NCBI GenBank assembly: GCA_022781985.1
Contig: JALESH010000044.1
Location: 1-40,628, forward strand
DNA from: Lachnospiraceae bacterium
Lineage (GTDB): Bacteria; Bacillota; Clostridia; Lachnospirales; Lachnospiraceae
Reading direction: 5' to 3'
Length of the DNA: 40,628 nucleotides
The position numbers and the translations under genes are program-made. The stretch's first letter is position 1, and every line of letters begins with the position of its first letter. Of the stretch, positions 9,461 to 18,454 are shown one piece after another. The notes below the pieces were generated by a model. It did no database searches. It saw nothing but the letters and a program-made list of their open reading frames with translations, and had not been told where the DNA came from.

Positions 9461-10338
9461 TCTTCTATTCCCATTGCTTCCTTCATCCCTGCATAAACTG
9501 CCAGTGCCTCCTCCTCCGAAACGGATATGCCGTTCCACAGCTCATAGGCTATGACTCCCTGATACAACAGCATCTTCAACCCATGGAAAGCCCTACCCCC
9601 GCTCTCTCTGACCAGAGTCATGAACCGGGTAGTGGACGGCCTGTAGATCAGATCAAAGCCGGTATGTATCTTTTTGTAAAAATCCCTATCCTGGATCACC
9701 GCCTCGTCCACCTTGGGATAAAGACCTATACTGGTAGCCTGTATGGCCAGATAACGCCTGTCCCCTGGCAGTCTCACATAATCCTCCATACCCATGGGTA
9801 CCAGACACTCTCTGCCCTGTTGGGTGTTCACCTCCTCTGCCACTGCTTCTGCCTTTTCCGGGGTACGGTTCAATATCCATACTCTGGCCGCTCCCCTGGA
9901 GGCACACATAAAGGCCACTGCCCTGGCCGCCCCTCCTGCCCCCAGCAGGATGATCTCTTCCCCTTCTATGGAAATATTCTCACTTCGCATGGCCCTGTAC
10001 AGCCCCATCATATCTGTGTTATAGCCCTTGAATCCGCCATCCGTCCTGACCAGGGTATTCACTGCCCCTATCCTTTCCGCCATCCTGTCGATCTCCTTCA
10101 AAAAAGGGATTACCTCCCCCTTGTAAGGAACCGTCACGTTGAGTCCCAGCACGTTCAGCCCATAGGCTCCTTCTATGGCCCTGCCCAGGTTCTCCCTTTC
10201 CACATGAAAGGGCACATACACCAGGTTTCGCCCTTCCCCTTCTGCCAGTGTATTGTGTATGGCCGGCGACATGGTGTGCTCCACAGGATTGCCGATGAGC
10301 CCGCACAGCCTGGTATATCCGTCTATCTGCTGTCTCAT
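9457..10338 (-). CDS. aroE: Shikimate dehydrogenase
   Basis: It reduces 3-dehydroshikimate to shikimate with NADPH. The 293-residue protein shows the substrate site GNPVEHTMSPAIHN, the catalytic Lys73 in NVTVPYKGE, the Asn/Asp pair in GYNTDMMG (Asp109), and the nucleotide-binding glycine loop LLGAGGAARAVA, followed by NRTPEKAE. It lies 16 bp after yqeG and overlaps aroK, so it is part of the same transcript. The pathway order (AroE before AroK and AroQ) is not the reaction order, which is common. Confidence 0.96.
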   Translation of the reverse strand: MRQQIDGYTRLCGLIGNPVEHTMSPAIHNTLAEGEGRNLVYVPFHVERENLGRAIEGAYGLNVLGLNVTVPYKGEVIPFLKEIDRMAERIGAVNTLVRTDGGFKGYNTDMMGLYRAMRSENISIEGEEIILLGAGGAARAVAFMCASRGAARVWILNRTPEKAEAVAEEVNTQQGRECLVPMGMEDYVRLPGDRRYLAIQATSIGLYPKVDEAVIQDRDFYKKIHTGFDLIYRPSTTRFMTLVRESGGRAFHGLKMLLYQGVIAYELWNGISVSEEEALAVYAGMKEAMGIEE

Positions 10339-10354
10339 TTTCCTTCCTCTCCTT

Positions 10355-10861
10355 TTATCCCTTCTTTTTCAGCTGTCTCTGATAAAAAAACAGCACGATC
10401 CTCTCCGGCAATCTTTTCAGCACGATCTGAATCTCTTCCCTGGGATGAACAGGCCTGACCAGGAAAGTTCTGATCCCTGCCCTGTTGGCTCCCCAGATAT
10501 CTGTAAAAAGCTGATCTCCCACAAACAGCGTATTGCTTTTGTCTGTATGCATCTGCTCCATGGCCCTGATATAGCTGCCCACCCCGGGCTTGCCTGCCTT
10601 ATGGATATACTCCGCACCCACTGCAGAAGCAAAGGATTTCACCCGGGGCTCCCTGTTGTTGGACAAAAGCATCACCCGGTAGCCCCTGTCCTTTAATCGC
10701 CGGAACAGATCCACAGCACCTCTGTCAGCAGGCGCTCCATGGGGAACCAGGGTGTTGTCAATATCAAAAATGACCCCCCGGTAGCCCTCCCGGTACAATT
10801 TTTCAAAATCAATCCCATATGCAGAATCCACATATGCGTGGGGATAGAATCTCTGTAACAT
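10355..10861 (-). CDS. yqeG: YqeG-family HAD-type phosphatase
   Basis: This 168-residue protein belongs to the haloacid dehalogenase superfamily, subfamily IIIA, related to B. subtilis YqeG. The nucleophile motif is FDIDNTLVPHG (about residues 31-41), the second motif LLSNNRE, and the last FVGDQLFTDIWGANRAG with its metal-binding Asp. Family members are phosphatases, some acting on phosphatidylglycerophosphate, but the substrate here cannot be told from sequence. It sits between the peptide importer and aroE with short gaps (38 and 16 bp). In many Firmicutes yqeG also neighbours aroE. Confidence 0.93.
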   Translation of the reverse strand: MLQRFYPHAYVDSAYGIDFEKLYREGYRGVIFDIDNTLVPHGAPADRGAVDLFRRLKDRGYRVMLLSNNREPRVKSFASAVGAEYIHKAGKPGVGSYIRAMEQMHTDKSNTLFVGDQLFTDIWGANRAGIRTFLVRPVHPREEIQIVLKRLPERIVLFFYQRQLKKKG

Positions 10862-10899
10862 CTCTTCTCCTGCCTTATCCGTTTTTTGTATATTGCAGT

Positions 10900-11649
10900 C
10901 TATTGGAGCAGCCCCGCTGCCTCCAGCAATGACCTGGTGTACGCATGCTCCGGCGAGAAATAGACCTTCTCCGCCTCCCCGGCCTCCAGGATCTCTCCTC
11001 CCTGCATGATCATCACCCTCCCGCAGAGCCGGTATACCACCCGCAGGTCATGAGAAATAAACAGGATGGAGATCCCCATTTCCTCATGAAGCTGCTGCAG
11101 CAGCTCCAGAATCTGGGCCTGTACTGTCACATCCAGGGCTGACACCGGCTCGTCGGCGATGAGCAGTCCCGGAGAAAGCATCAGTGCTGCCGCTATGGCT
11201 ACCCTCTGCCTCTGTCCTCCCGAAAGCTGTGCCGGGTATCTGTCCCTGCAGGCAGGATCCAGGCCTACCTTATACAGCATCTCCTCCACCCTTTTCCTGC
11301 GTTCTTCCCTGCCAAGGCCGCTCCTCAGCCTCAGAGGCTCCTCCAGAATCCATCCTATTTTCTTTGCCGGATTCAGGGAGCCGTAAGGATCCTGAAACAC
11401 CATCTGGGGGAACTCGGAGGCATGATACACCTCTCCCCTGTCAGGCCTGACCATTCCCAGAACCGCCCTGGCCAGAGTGGACTTGCCGCATCCGCTCTCT
11501 CCCACCAGCCCCAGGATCTCTCCCCGCCTGATATCAAAGGAAACCCCTTTCAGGACAGATACCCTTTCCTTACCGCCAAAAAGCCCTACCGCCTTTTTTT
11601 TATAGCTGACCTCCAGATTCCGAACCGTGAGGATATTTTTCTCCTCCAT
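10900..11649 (-). CDS. Oligopeptide/dipeptide ABC importer ATPase (OppF/DppF type)
   Basis: This 249-residue ATP-binding subunit powers the peptide importer encoded upstream. It has Walker A GESGCGKSTLARAV, the Q-loop at FQDPYGSLNPAKK, the ABC signature LSGGQRQRVAIA, Walker B LLIADEPVSALD and the switch His in FISHDLRVV. The C-terminal extension is shorter than in many OppF proteins, which carry a roughly 70-residue oligopeptide-transporter tail. It follows the paired ATPase gene by one base, so both are made together and probably act as a heterodimer. Confidence 0.92.
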   Translation of the reverse strand: MEEKNILTVRNLEVSYKKKAVGLFGGKERVSVLKGVSFDIRRGEILGLVGESGCGKSTLARAVLGMVRPDRGEVYHASEFPQMVFQDPYGSLNPAKKIGWILEEPLRLRSGLGREERRKRVEEMLYKVGLDPACRDRYPAQLSGGQRQRVAIAAALMLSPGLLIADEPVSALDVTVQAQILELLQQLHEEMGISILFISHDLRVVYRLCGRVMIMQGGEILEAGEAEKVYFSPEHAYTRSLLEAAGLLQ

Positions 11650-11650
11650 C

Positions 11651-12463
11651 CTATTTCCTGCCTCCCTTCTGCCCCTTCCCGCACCGGGGAATAGCTGCGA
11701 TCAGTGCCTTGGTATAGGCCTCCCTGGGATGCTCAAACACCTCTTCCGTCCTGCCCGCTTCCACTGCCCTGCCTCTATGCATGACAATCACTCTTTCACA
11801 CAGCCCCCTCACCAGGCTCAAATCATGGGAAATGAACAGGATCGCCGTCTTTTTTTCCCGATTCTTCCTCTTCAGAAGCCTGAGGATCTGTGCCTGTACC
11901 GTCACATCCAGAGCTGTGGTTGGCTCATCTGCGATCAACAGCCTGGGCTCACAGACAAAGGCCGCCGCTATCATCACTCTCTGACGCATGCCGCCGGACA
12001 GCTGATGGGGATACATGCGGCAGATCCTCTCTGCCTCCATCAGTTCCGCATCCTGCAGGGCCTCCACCACCCTCCGATATCTTTCCTGCTTCGTCAGCTC
12101 CGTGTGGATCCTCAGGCTTTCCTCTACCTGCCAGCCGATCCTCTTTACCGGATTTAAGGAAGTCATAGGCTCCTGAAATACCACTCCGATGTCTCTTCCC
12201 TGGATCTGACGCAGCTGAGAACGGGGACAGCTGAGCAGATCCCTTCCTTCAAACAGGATCTGGCCCTGTTTTTTCATATCATGCCGATTCAAAAGCCCTG
12301 CCACAGCCAGAGCCGTCATAGATTTGCCGGAGCCGGACTCTCCTACGATACCCAGTATCTCCCCTTGGGACAGGGACAGGCTCAGGTCATGCACTACTGT
12401 CTCCGGAACCAGATGGTCATGAAACTCAATGTGCAGTCCCCTCACTTCCAGAAGCTCATCCAT
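11651..12463 (-). CDS. Oligopeptide/dipeptide ABC importer ATPase (OppD/DppD type)
   Basis: This is the second ATPase, 270 residues. Walker A is GESGSGKSMTALAV, signature LSGGMRQRVMIAAA, Walker B LLIADEPTTALDV, and the switch His is in FISHDLSLV. The OppD-style FQEPMTSLNPVKR Q-loop is clear. I start it at MDELLEVRGL, where GGGAGG sits 5 bases before; this start overlaps the permease stop by 8 bases, indicating coupling. A start 14 codons further up has no such support. Confidence 0.92.
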   Translation of the reverse strand: MDELLEVRGLHIEFHDHLVPETVVHDLSLSLSQGEILGIVGESGSGKSMTALAVAGLLNRHDMKKQGQILFEGRDLLSCPRSQLRQIQGRDIGVVFQEPMTSLNPVKRIGWQVEESLRIHTELTKQERYRRVVEALQDAELMEAERICRMYPHQLSGGMRQRVMIAAAFVCEPRLLIADEPTTALDVTVQAQILRLLKRKNREKKTAILFISHDLSLVRGLCERVIVMHRGRAVEAGRTEEVFEHPREAYTKALIAAIPRCGKGQKGGRK

Positions 12464-13268
12464 GTCTGCCTCCCTTCTCTGCGATCCCCTCTCCCAGCAG
12501 GCCAAACCCCAGTACCATCAGAATGATGAACAATCCCGGAAACAGCGCATAGCCAGGTGCCGTAAAAAGATAGGACTGCGCCTCCGAAAGCATCCGTCCC
12601 AGGCTGGGCTCCGGTGGCTGGACGCCGATGCCAAGATAGCTCATGCCCGCCTCGGCCAGTACCGCATTGTTGAAGCCGATCATCACTGCAGACATCAGCA
12701 CCGGCAGGGTATTGGGCAGGATATGCACGAACATGATCCGCAGATTCCCCGCCCCCTGGAGCCTTGCACTCCTTACATAGTCCAATTTGCTGTTTTTCAG
12801 AAACTCGCTCCTCACGATTCTGGCGAAGCTGGGGATGAAGGAGATGCCCAATGCGGCGGTCATGTTGCTCCTGCCCGGCCCCAGCAGCCCGATCAGGGTC
12901 AGAGCCAGCAGAAGGCTGGGAAAGGCAAAGAGAGCATCGTTGATGCGCATCAGTATCTCGTCCAGCCATCCTCCGTAATACCCGGTAAAGGCTCCCAGCA
13001 GCACACCGCAGACTGTCCCGATGGCAACGGTGCACAAGGCCACTGCCAGAGTGGTTCTGCTCCCTTCCAGGATCCGGCTGAGGATATCCCGGCCAAAGTT
13101 GTCACAGCCCATGGGATGAGCCAGGGAAATCCCCGCAAACCTGGCAGAAGCATCCATGGCCTCCGGATCATAGGGAGTATAAAAAATACCTGTTATAATG
13201 GCCAGAAGCAGGAATCCTGTGATCAGGCTTCCTGCTGTCATATTCAGGTTATGCATTTTCTTTTTCAT
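12456..13268 (-). CDS. Oligopeptide/dipeptide ABC importer permease (OppC/DppC type)
   Basis: This inner membrane subunit has an N-terminal membrane segment (GSLITGFLLLAIITGIFY), the OppC-typical AHPMGCDNFGRDILSRILEGSRTT region (seen at about residues 51-74), five further membrane segments, and the cytoplasmic EAA loop YLGIGVQPPEPSLGRML that docks on the ATPases. The start is uncertain: I chose the ATG at 13268 because longer versions overlap the previous gene heavily and lack a ribosome binding site, though the site here (GAAGGGG) is also distant. Confidence 0.88.
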   Translation of the reverse strand: MKKKMHNLNMTAGSLITGFLLLAIITGIFYTPYDPEAMDASARFAGISLAHPMGCDNFGRDILSRILEGSRTTLAVALCTVAIGTVCGVLLGAFTGYYGGWLDEILMRINDALFAFPSLLLALTLIGLLGPGRSNMTAALGISFIPSFARIVRSEFLKNSKLDYVRSARLQGAGNLRIMFVHILPNTLPVLMSAVMIGFNNAVLAEAGMSYLGIGVQPPEPSLGRMLSEAQSYLFTAPGYALFPGLFIILMVLGFGLLGEGIAEKGGRHG

Positions 13269-13302
13269 TATTTTATAACCATGCCCCTTCCATGGGAAAT
13301 TT

Positions 13303-14247
13303 TCACACTTCCGCCGATATTCTGGGATCCACCCATTGATAAATGATATCCACAATCAGATTGATCAGGATTACAATAAAGGCTATGCAGACTATGACCG
13401 CCTCCACCACCGGATAATCCCGGTTGGCGATAGAGGTAAGCAGGATCCTTCCAAGCCCGGGGATGCTGAATACCTGCTCAATGATGATGCTTCCGGCCAC
13501 CATGTCTGCCAGAGCCATTCCCAAAAAGGTGATAACAGGTATCAGTGCATTTTTTAATATATGCCTGTAAAATACCTGCCTGCTGCTGCCTCCTCTGCTG
13601 TATGCCGTCCGCACGTAGTCCCTGCGCACCTCGGAAAGCACCGAGCTGCGCAGCAGCTTGGCCGCCATGGCAGCCTTAGGCAGAGCTACTGCCAGGGCCG
13701 GAAAAATCATATAGCCTATGAAGCCTCCCACATCCTCCTTGTAGGAAATATAGCCTCCCGGTGTGAACAGCCGCAGGATACGGCCAAACACCAGCGTAAT
13801 CAATATCCCGGAAAAGAAGGGAGGCACAGCCATCACTGCCTGATTCAGCATGCAGATGAACCGATCCGCAGGACCGCCCTGATGCCTGGCTGTATAGATA
13901 CCCAGAGGGATGGCTGTCCCCGCCACCATCAGGAAGGCCAGGAGGGTCAGGGTCAGGGTCACAGGAATCTTGTCCCCCACCATCCGGCTGACAGGCATCT
14001 GATAGCTGTAGGAGGTTCCCATATCACCCTTCAGAAAGGCTGCTGCCCAGCGGAAATACTGCACTGCCAGGGGATCATTCAATCCCAGCTCCTCCCGCAG
14101 GGCCTCCACCTTCTCCGGTGTGGCCTGGGTCCCCAGCATAGAGGTGGCAGGATCCCCGGCCATCAGGGAAAAGGCCCCATATACCAGAAAGGAAACTACA
14201 AACAGGGTCACTGCCATGGTTATCAGCTTTTTTACAGTATATTTCAT
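13303..14247 (-). CDS. Oligopeptide/dipeptide ABC importer permease (OppB/DppB type)
   Basis: This 314-residue membrane subunit pairs with the OppC-type permease. It begins with MKYTVKKLITMAVTLFVVSF, a membrane segment typical of OppB, followed by the extracellular GDPATSMLG region and at least five more hydrophobic segments. The EAA loop near VRTAYSRGGSSRQVFY contacts the ATPases. GGAGAAGG lies 5 bases before this ATG and the gap to the binding-protein gene is 13 bp. Longer starts would run into that gene. Confidence 0.92.
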   Translation of the reverse strand: MKYTVKKLITMAVTLFVVSFLVYGAFSLMAGDPATSMLGTQATPEKVEALREELGLNDPLAVQYFRWAAAFLKGDMGTSYSYQMPVSRMVGDKIPVTLTLTLLAFLMVAGTAIPLGIYTARHQGGPADRFICMLNQAVMAVPPFFSGILITLVFGRILRLFTPGGYISYKEDVGGFIGYMIFPALAVALPKAAMAAKLLRSSVLSEVRRDYVRTAYSRGGSSRQVFYRHILKNALIPVITFLGMALADMVAGSIIIEQVFSIPGLGRILLTSIANRDYPVVEAVIVCIAFIVILINLIVDIIYQWVDPRISAEV

Positions 14248-14260
14248 AGCCTTCTCCTGC

Positions 14261-15784
14261 CTACTCTGAAATATACAGCCTGGAAATATCCTGGACATAC
14301 AAAGGATAGAATTCATAGCCTGCATATTTCTTATTGAGGGCTACAAACTCGGGCAGATCCTGAATATACACATTGGCTGCCTCTGCGGAAAGTATCCGCT
14401 GGCATTCCTTATAATATCCTGTCTTCTGGGCATCATCCGTGCTGGCAATAGCTGCCCGCACTGCCGCATCATATTCCTTATTGTTAAAATTGATGAAATT
14501 GCCCGGATGCCCGGACTCAAACCGCTCCAGTAATGCCCTGGCCGTCAGGCTGGAAGCATCCACACCCACTACGGTAGCCTGATAATTCCTGCCTGCGTAC
14601 ACATCGCTCAGCCAGCTCTCCCATTCCACCAGCTGGATCCTGGCCTCTGCGCCCACGGCCTTGAACTGCTCTGCCAGCACCTGGGCCGTATCGATATGCT
14701 GCTGATAGTTGGATGGCACTGTGATGGTAAAGGAAAGGCCTTCCCCATAGCCTGCCTCTGCAAGCAGTGACTTTGCCTTTTCCAGATCCTGCTGATAGGT
14801 ATCCTTCAACTCCTCCATATAATACTTTCCAAAGGCGGGGAACATACTGCTGCCGATCTCTGTCCCCTTACCGCCGGAAACAAAATCCATAATCTCCTGG
14901 CTGCTGGCCGCATAGCAGAGAGCCTGTCTTACCCTGATATCATCAAAGGGCTCTGCCTCGTTATTGAGGTACAGGGCCTGTACCAGATTCATGGTTCCCT
15001 CCAGCACCTCAAACTTATCCGACAGCTCCGCCGCCTGGGCAGCCGTCACCCGGGCAAACATATCGATGGAGCCTCCCTCCAGATCCATGACGATGGAATC
15101 CGCATTGGCACAGACCTTAAAGGTAACATTCTCAATATGGGCTCCCTCCCCCCAATATTCATCGAACCTCTCCACCACAAAGCTTTCCTGGGGAGACCGG
15201 GAGACAAATTTGTAAGGGCCCGTTCCGATGGGGTTGGTGTCCGGCTCCGAATTGGAGGCAGGGATAATGGCCGCCGCAACGTTGGCCAGCTCTGCAGCAA
15301 ACTCCGTATCGGGCTCCTTCAGGAAGATTTCAATGGTCTTATCATCGGGGGTATTCACGCTTTCCAAATTAGAAAATGCCGCGATCAGCGGTTCTCCCCT
15401 ACCGGCATCGGCACATTTTTCCATGGAATATTTCACATCCTCTACCGTCACCGGACTTCCGTCGTGAAATTTGATTCCGTCCCTCAGGGTAAAGGTGTAA
15501 ACCCTTCCATCCTCTGAGGGGTGATATTCGCTTGCTACGGCCGGGATCAGGTTTCCCTCGCTGTCCGGCTTTACCAAGCCCTCAAAAATATTGAAGTATA
15601 CCTCCTTTGTTCCCGCCGCCACTGCCTTGTGTGGGTCAAGACTGTCCTCTACGTCCTGAGGTATTCCAATGGTAATCCGGGAAGAATTCCCATCTGCCTT
15701 ATCACCTGAGCAGGCACCCAGTGCAATAGTCAGTGCTGTCAACACAAACACTGAAAGGAGCTTTTTCAAGCCTTTACTTTTCAT
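14261..15784 (-). CDS. Peptide-binding lipoprotein of ABC importer (SBP family 5)
   Basis: The extracytoplasmic receptor of the importer has 507 residues. The signal peptide ends in a lipobox LGAC with the lipid-modified Cys25. Family-5 hallmarks are DSLDPHKAVAAGTKEVYFNIFEGL, the YTFTLRDGIKFHDGSPVTVEDV signature (seen around residues 95-116), and NPIGTGPYKF. Such proteins bind dipeptides, oligopeptides or, in some subfamilies, nickel or heme; the ligand cannot be told here. It is the first gene of the operon that continues through the permeases and ATPases to yqeG and the aro genes. Confidence 0.94.
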   Translation of the reverse strand: MKSKGLKKLLSVFVLTALTIALGACSGDKADGNSSRITIGIPQDVEDSLDPHKAVAAGTKEVYFNIFEGLVKPDSEGNLIPAVASEYHPSEDGRVYTFTLRDGIKFHDGSPVTVEDVKYSMEKCADAGRGEPLIAAFSNLESVNTPDDKTIEIFLKEPDTEFAAELANVAAAIIPASNSEPDTNPIGTGPYKFVSRSPQESFVVERFDEYWGEGAHIENVTFKVCANADSIVMDLEGGSIDMFARVTAAQAAELSDKFEVLEGTMNLVQALYLNNEAEPFDDIRVRQALCYAASSQEIMDFVSGGKGTEIGSSMFPAFGKYYMEELKDTYQQDLEKAKSLLAEAGYGEGLSFTITVPSNYQQHIDTAQVLAEQFKAVGAEARIQLVEWESWLSDVYAGRNYQATVVGVDASSLTARALLERFESGHPGNFINFNNKEYDAAVRAAIASTDDAQKTGYYKECQRILSAEAANVYIQDLPEFVALNKKYAGYEFYPLYVQDISRLYISE

Positions 15785-15833
15785 GTGTCACAATTCCTTC
15801 CTTTTTTGATTGATTGAATCCTGGTTTCGATTC

Positions 15834-15862
15834 ATTGTATATATTTTCTCCAAAAAAAGCAA
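15834..15862 (-). promoter_or_regulatory. Promoter of the peptide importer operon
   Basis: TTGCTT (15857-15862) and TACAAT (15834-15839) on the minus strand are 17 bp apart. Just downstream lies an inverted repeat TGAATC/GATTCA (15815-15834, 8-bp spacer) that could be an operator. Confidence 0.55.
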
Positions 15863-15879
15863 GTAAAAAATACCTGCAC

Positions 15880-16332
15880 CTATCTGTCCAGCACCTTCTT
15901 CAATTCATCCATGAAGGTATTGATATCCTTAAACTCCCTGTATACGGAGGCAAACCTGACATAAGCCACCGCATCCAGGTCCTTCAGCTTATCCATGACC
16001 AGCTCCCCTATGATCTGGCTGGGAATCTCCTTCTCCTCCATGTTGAAAATCTCCGTTTCCACAGCCTCCACCAGACGGCTGATCTGGTTGGCACTGACCG
16101 GCCTCTTGTGGCAGGCGCGCAGGACTCCCGCCTCCACCTTGGCCCTGTCGTAGGCTTCCCTGTTGTCATCCTTCTTAATAATAATAAGCGGGATCGTTTC
16201 TATCTTCTCATAGGTGGTAAATCGCTTGCCGCATTCGTCACAGACCCGCCGCCGTCTGATGGAGTTATTATCCTCCGCCGGCCTGGAATCTATGACCCTG
16301 GTGCTCTCGTGGCTGCAAAATGGACACTTCAT
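15880..16332 (-). CDS. nrdR: Transcriptional repressor of ribonucleotide reductase genes
   Basis: NdrR-family repressor that senses ATP/dATP and binds NrdR boxes before nrd genes. The 150-residue length is exact for the family. The zinc ribbon uses CPFC at residues 3-6 and CDEC near 31-34, followed by RRRRVCDECGKRFTTYE, then the ATP-cone domain (IIIKKDDNREAYDRAKVEAGVLRA). I start at MKCPFCSHE; an upstream extension of 26 codons is AT-rich and not family-like. It lies after sigG behind a terminator, so it is probably transcribed alone. Confidence 0.96.
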   Translation of the reverse strand: MKCPFCSHESTRVIDSRPAEDNNSIRRRRVCDECGKRFTTYEKIETIPLIIIKKDDNREAYDRAKVEAGVLRACHKRPVSANQISRLVEAVETEIFNMEEKEIPSQIIGELVMDKLKDLDAVAYVRFASVYREFKDINTFMDELKKVLDR

Positions 16333-16413
16333 TTCTTCTCTCCTTTGTTTGAAGGGATTTTTTATTATGTACATAATAGCAGAGATTTTTATGAAATACA
16401 ATGAAAACACCGG

Positions 16414-16446
16414 AATAAAAAGCCGGCTGCAATAAAAACAACCGGC
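16414..16446 (-). terminator. Rho-independent terminator after sigG
   Basis: An 8-bp stem GCCGGTTG/CAGCCGGC (one G-T pair) is followed on the minus strand by TTTTTATT. It lies 35 bp after the sigG stop. Confidence 0.82.
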
Positions 16447-16480
16447 CCGAATGTGCTGATTCAGTTGTGTGTGCAGGATA

Positions 16481-17269
16481 CTATGCCGTCAGATAGCTCT
16501 TCATAGTCTTCAGTGCATTTTTCTCCAGCCTGGATACCTGGGCCTGGGAGATTCCGATCAGGTCTGCCACCTCCATCTGGGTCTTTCCCTCAAAGAACCG
16601 CAGCGAGATGATCTCGTGCTCCCTCTCCCCCAGCCGCTTCATGGCTTCGCTCAGGGAGAGATGCTCTACCCAGGTCTCCTCCTTGTTCTTTTTATCGCTG
16701 ATTTGATCCATCACATAGAGTGTGTCTCCGCCGTCGGTAAAGATGGGCTCATACAGACTCATAGGATTCTGTATGGCATCCAGTGCGTAGACAATGTCCT
16801 CCTTAGAGACCCCTATCTCCGCAGCGATCTCGTTAACGGTAGGCTCCTTCAGATTCCTTCTTGTGAGGCTCTCTTTGGCATAGATGGCCTTATAAGCCGT
16901 GTCCTTCAGGGAACGGCTCACCCTGATGGAATTGTTGTCCCTTAAGAAACGGCGGATCTCCCCGATGATCATGGGAACCGCATAGGTGGAAAACTTTACG
17001 TTTAGGGTGGAATCAAAGTTGTCTATGGCCTTGATCAATCCAATACAGCCAATCTGAAACAGATCATCCACGTTTTCGTTGCTGGAGGAAAAACGCTTGA
17101 TCACGCTTAAGACCAGCCTGAGATTCCCTTTGATATATTCCTCTCTCGCTGCCCTGTCCCCTTCCTCAATTCTGGCAAACAGCTCTTCCTTCTCCGCATT
17201 TTTTAATAATGGAAGCTTGGAGGTATTCACTCCGCAAATTTCAACCTTTCCCTGTGCCATGCTTTTCAC
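16481..17269 (-). CDS. sigG: RNA polymerase sporulation sigma factor SigG
   Basis: This is the late forespore-specific sigma factor, 262 residues. Region 2 is GNLRLVLSVIKRF...DDLFQIGCIGLIKAIDNF with the -10 recognition helix at YAVPMIIGEIRRFLRD. Region 3 follows, and region 4 ends in FEGKTQMEVADLIGISQAQVSRLEK for the -35. The N-terminus KVEICGVNTSKLPLL is a SigG hallmark and separates it from SigF and SigB. The start is a GTG closely preceded by AAGGAG; the ATG three codons later is an alternative. It is downstream of spoIIGA-sigE, but on its own transcript because the plus-strand ylmC lies between them. Confidence 0.96.
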   Translation of the reverse strand: MKSMAQGKVEICGVNTSKLPLLKNAEKEELFARIEEGDRAAREEYIKGNLRLVLSVIKRFSSSNENVDDLFQIGCIGLIKAIDNFDSTLNVKFSTYAVPMIIGEIRRFLRDNNSIRVSRSLKDTAYKAIYAKESLTRRNLKEPTVNEIAAEIGVSKEDIVYALDAIQNPMSLYEPIFTDGGDTLYVMDQISDKKNKEETWVEHLSLSEAMKRLGEREHEIISLRFFEGKTQMEVADLIGISQAQVSRLEKNALKTMKSYLTA

Positions 17270-17403
17270 AATGCTCCTTTCTTTCTAAATTAGATGATTC
17301 ACAGAAAGAAGGAAAAATATACATTCGCCCGGCTGGGACAAAATCAATTTCTGCAGGTGGTGCATATGCTGTAATATAATAAAAGAAATCGTGGTGTACC
17401 CCT

Positions 17404-17637
17404 ATGCTGTTTTCTGAACTGAAATGCAAATCGGTCATTAATCTGAAGGATTGCAAGTGCCTGGGAAAGGTGGGGGATCTGGAATTCGATGAATGCAGCG
17501 GACAGATATGTAAACTCATCATCCCGGGCGGCAACAAGCTCTGCTCCTTCTTCGGCGGGGAACCGGAGTTTGTCATCCCCTATAAAAATATAAAAAAAAT
17601 CGGCCCGGACATCATCATTGTGGACATCTGCTATTAG
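17404..17637 (+). CDS. YlmC/YmxH-family PRC-barrel sporulation protein
   Basis: A 77-residue single PRC-barrel-like domain: MLFSELKCKSVINLKDCKCLG opens the barrel, then DLEFDECSGQICKLIIPG and VIPYKNIKKIGPDIIIVD. The YlmC/YmxH family is confined to spore formers and is usually encoded beside sporulation or division genes; its molecular role is not established. It is the only plus-strand gene in this part, divergent from sigG and convergent with sigE. No good ribosome binding site precedes the ATG (GTGGTG is the nearest), which suggests weak or stage-specific expression. Confidence 0.9.
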   Translation: MLFSELKCKSVINLKDCKCLGKVGDLEFDECSGQICKLIIPGGNKLCSFFGGEPEFVIPYKNIKKIGPDIIIVDICY

Positions 17638-17642
17638 CCGAA

Positions 17643-17679
17643 AGGTGCAGAAAAAGACCGCCTTTTTCTGCACCTCTTT
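17643..17679 (+). terminator. Terminator between ylmC and sigE
   Basis: A perfect 14-bp stem (17643-17656 with 17662-17675) and 5-nt loop are followed by CTTTA on the plus strand. It probably serves ylmC and may also stop sigE transcription from the other side. Confidence 0.78.
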
Positions 17680-17713
17680 ATGTCAACCCCTTTTACAACT
17701 CTGTCACAAAAAA

Positions 17714-18454
17714 TTATTCCTCTTTGATCAGCTCCTTTTTTAATCGTTTCATGATTTTTTTTTCCAGTCTGGAGATATAAGACTGGGAGATGCCCAGGTA
17801 AGCCGCCACCTCCTTTTGGGTCATCTCCCGGCCATCCGGTGTTCCCAGGCCGAAACGAAGGTTGATAATGGTTCTTTCTCTGTCGGACAATTTATTGATA
17901 GCCTTCAGCAAAAGCTTTCTTTCCACTTCATTTTCAATATCGCGGTAGATCACGTCCTCATCCGTGCCCAGGATATCCGACAGCAGCAGCTCGTTCCCAT
18001 CCCAGTCCACATTCAGCGGCTCGTCTATGGAAACCTCCAGTTTGGTCTTGTTATTCCTTCTCAGATACATCAAAATCTCGTTCTCAATGCAGCGGGAGGC
18101 ATAGGTAGCCAGCTTGATATTCTTCTCCGGATTGAATGTATTGATGGATTTGATCAGCCCGATAGTTCCTATGGAAATCAGATCCTCCACCCCTACTCCA
18201 GTATTGTCAAATTTTTTTGCTATGTACACCACCAGCCTGAGATTGTGCTCTATCAATATTGACTTGGCCTCATCCTCATACTCGGTTCCCAGATCGCTTA
18301 TGACCTGATTTTCCTTTTCCGTCTCAAGGGGAGGCGGCAGCACCTCTGTCCCCCCTATATAGTGAATGTCTCCCTGCCTGGACATGAAGAAACTGGGTTC
18401 CTTCTTTATTATTTTAAATTGGATTTTTCCTGGTATTGCCACCTTAAAAATCAT
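17714..18454 (-). CDS. sigE: RNA polymerase sporulation sigma factor SigE (pro-form)
   Basis: This is the early mother-cell sigma factor, 246 residues, made as an inactive precursor. The pro-sequence ([18 protein letters not shown]...) precedes the conserved cleavage area [14 protein letters not shown], close to the B. subtilis sequence cut by SpoIIGA. Region 2 ([23 protein letters not shown]) and region 4 ([23 protein letters not shown]) are complete. The ATG overlaps the spoIIGA stop (ATGA), so the protease and its substrate are coupled. SigE is expected to drive spoVD in the mother cell, which links it to the split gene at 26717-33338. Confidence 0.97.
   Translation of the reverse strand: MIFKVAIPGKIQFKIIKKEPSFFMSRQGDIHYIGGTEVLPPPLETEKENQVISDLGTEYEDEAKSILIEHNLRLVVYIAKKFDNTGVGVEDLISIGTIGLIKSINTFNPEKNIKLATYASRCIENEILMYLRRNNKTKLEVSIDEPLNVDWDGNELLLSDILGTDEDVIYRDIENEVERKLLLKAINKLSDRERTIINLRFGLGTPDGREMTQKEVAAYLGISQSYISRLEKKIMKRLKKELIKEE

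Noticed and set aside
12429-13346. 305-codon plus-strand open frame
   Set aside because: It is the shadow of the OppC-type permease; composition is unlike a real protein.
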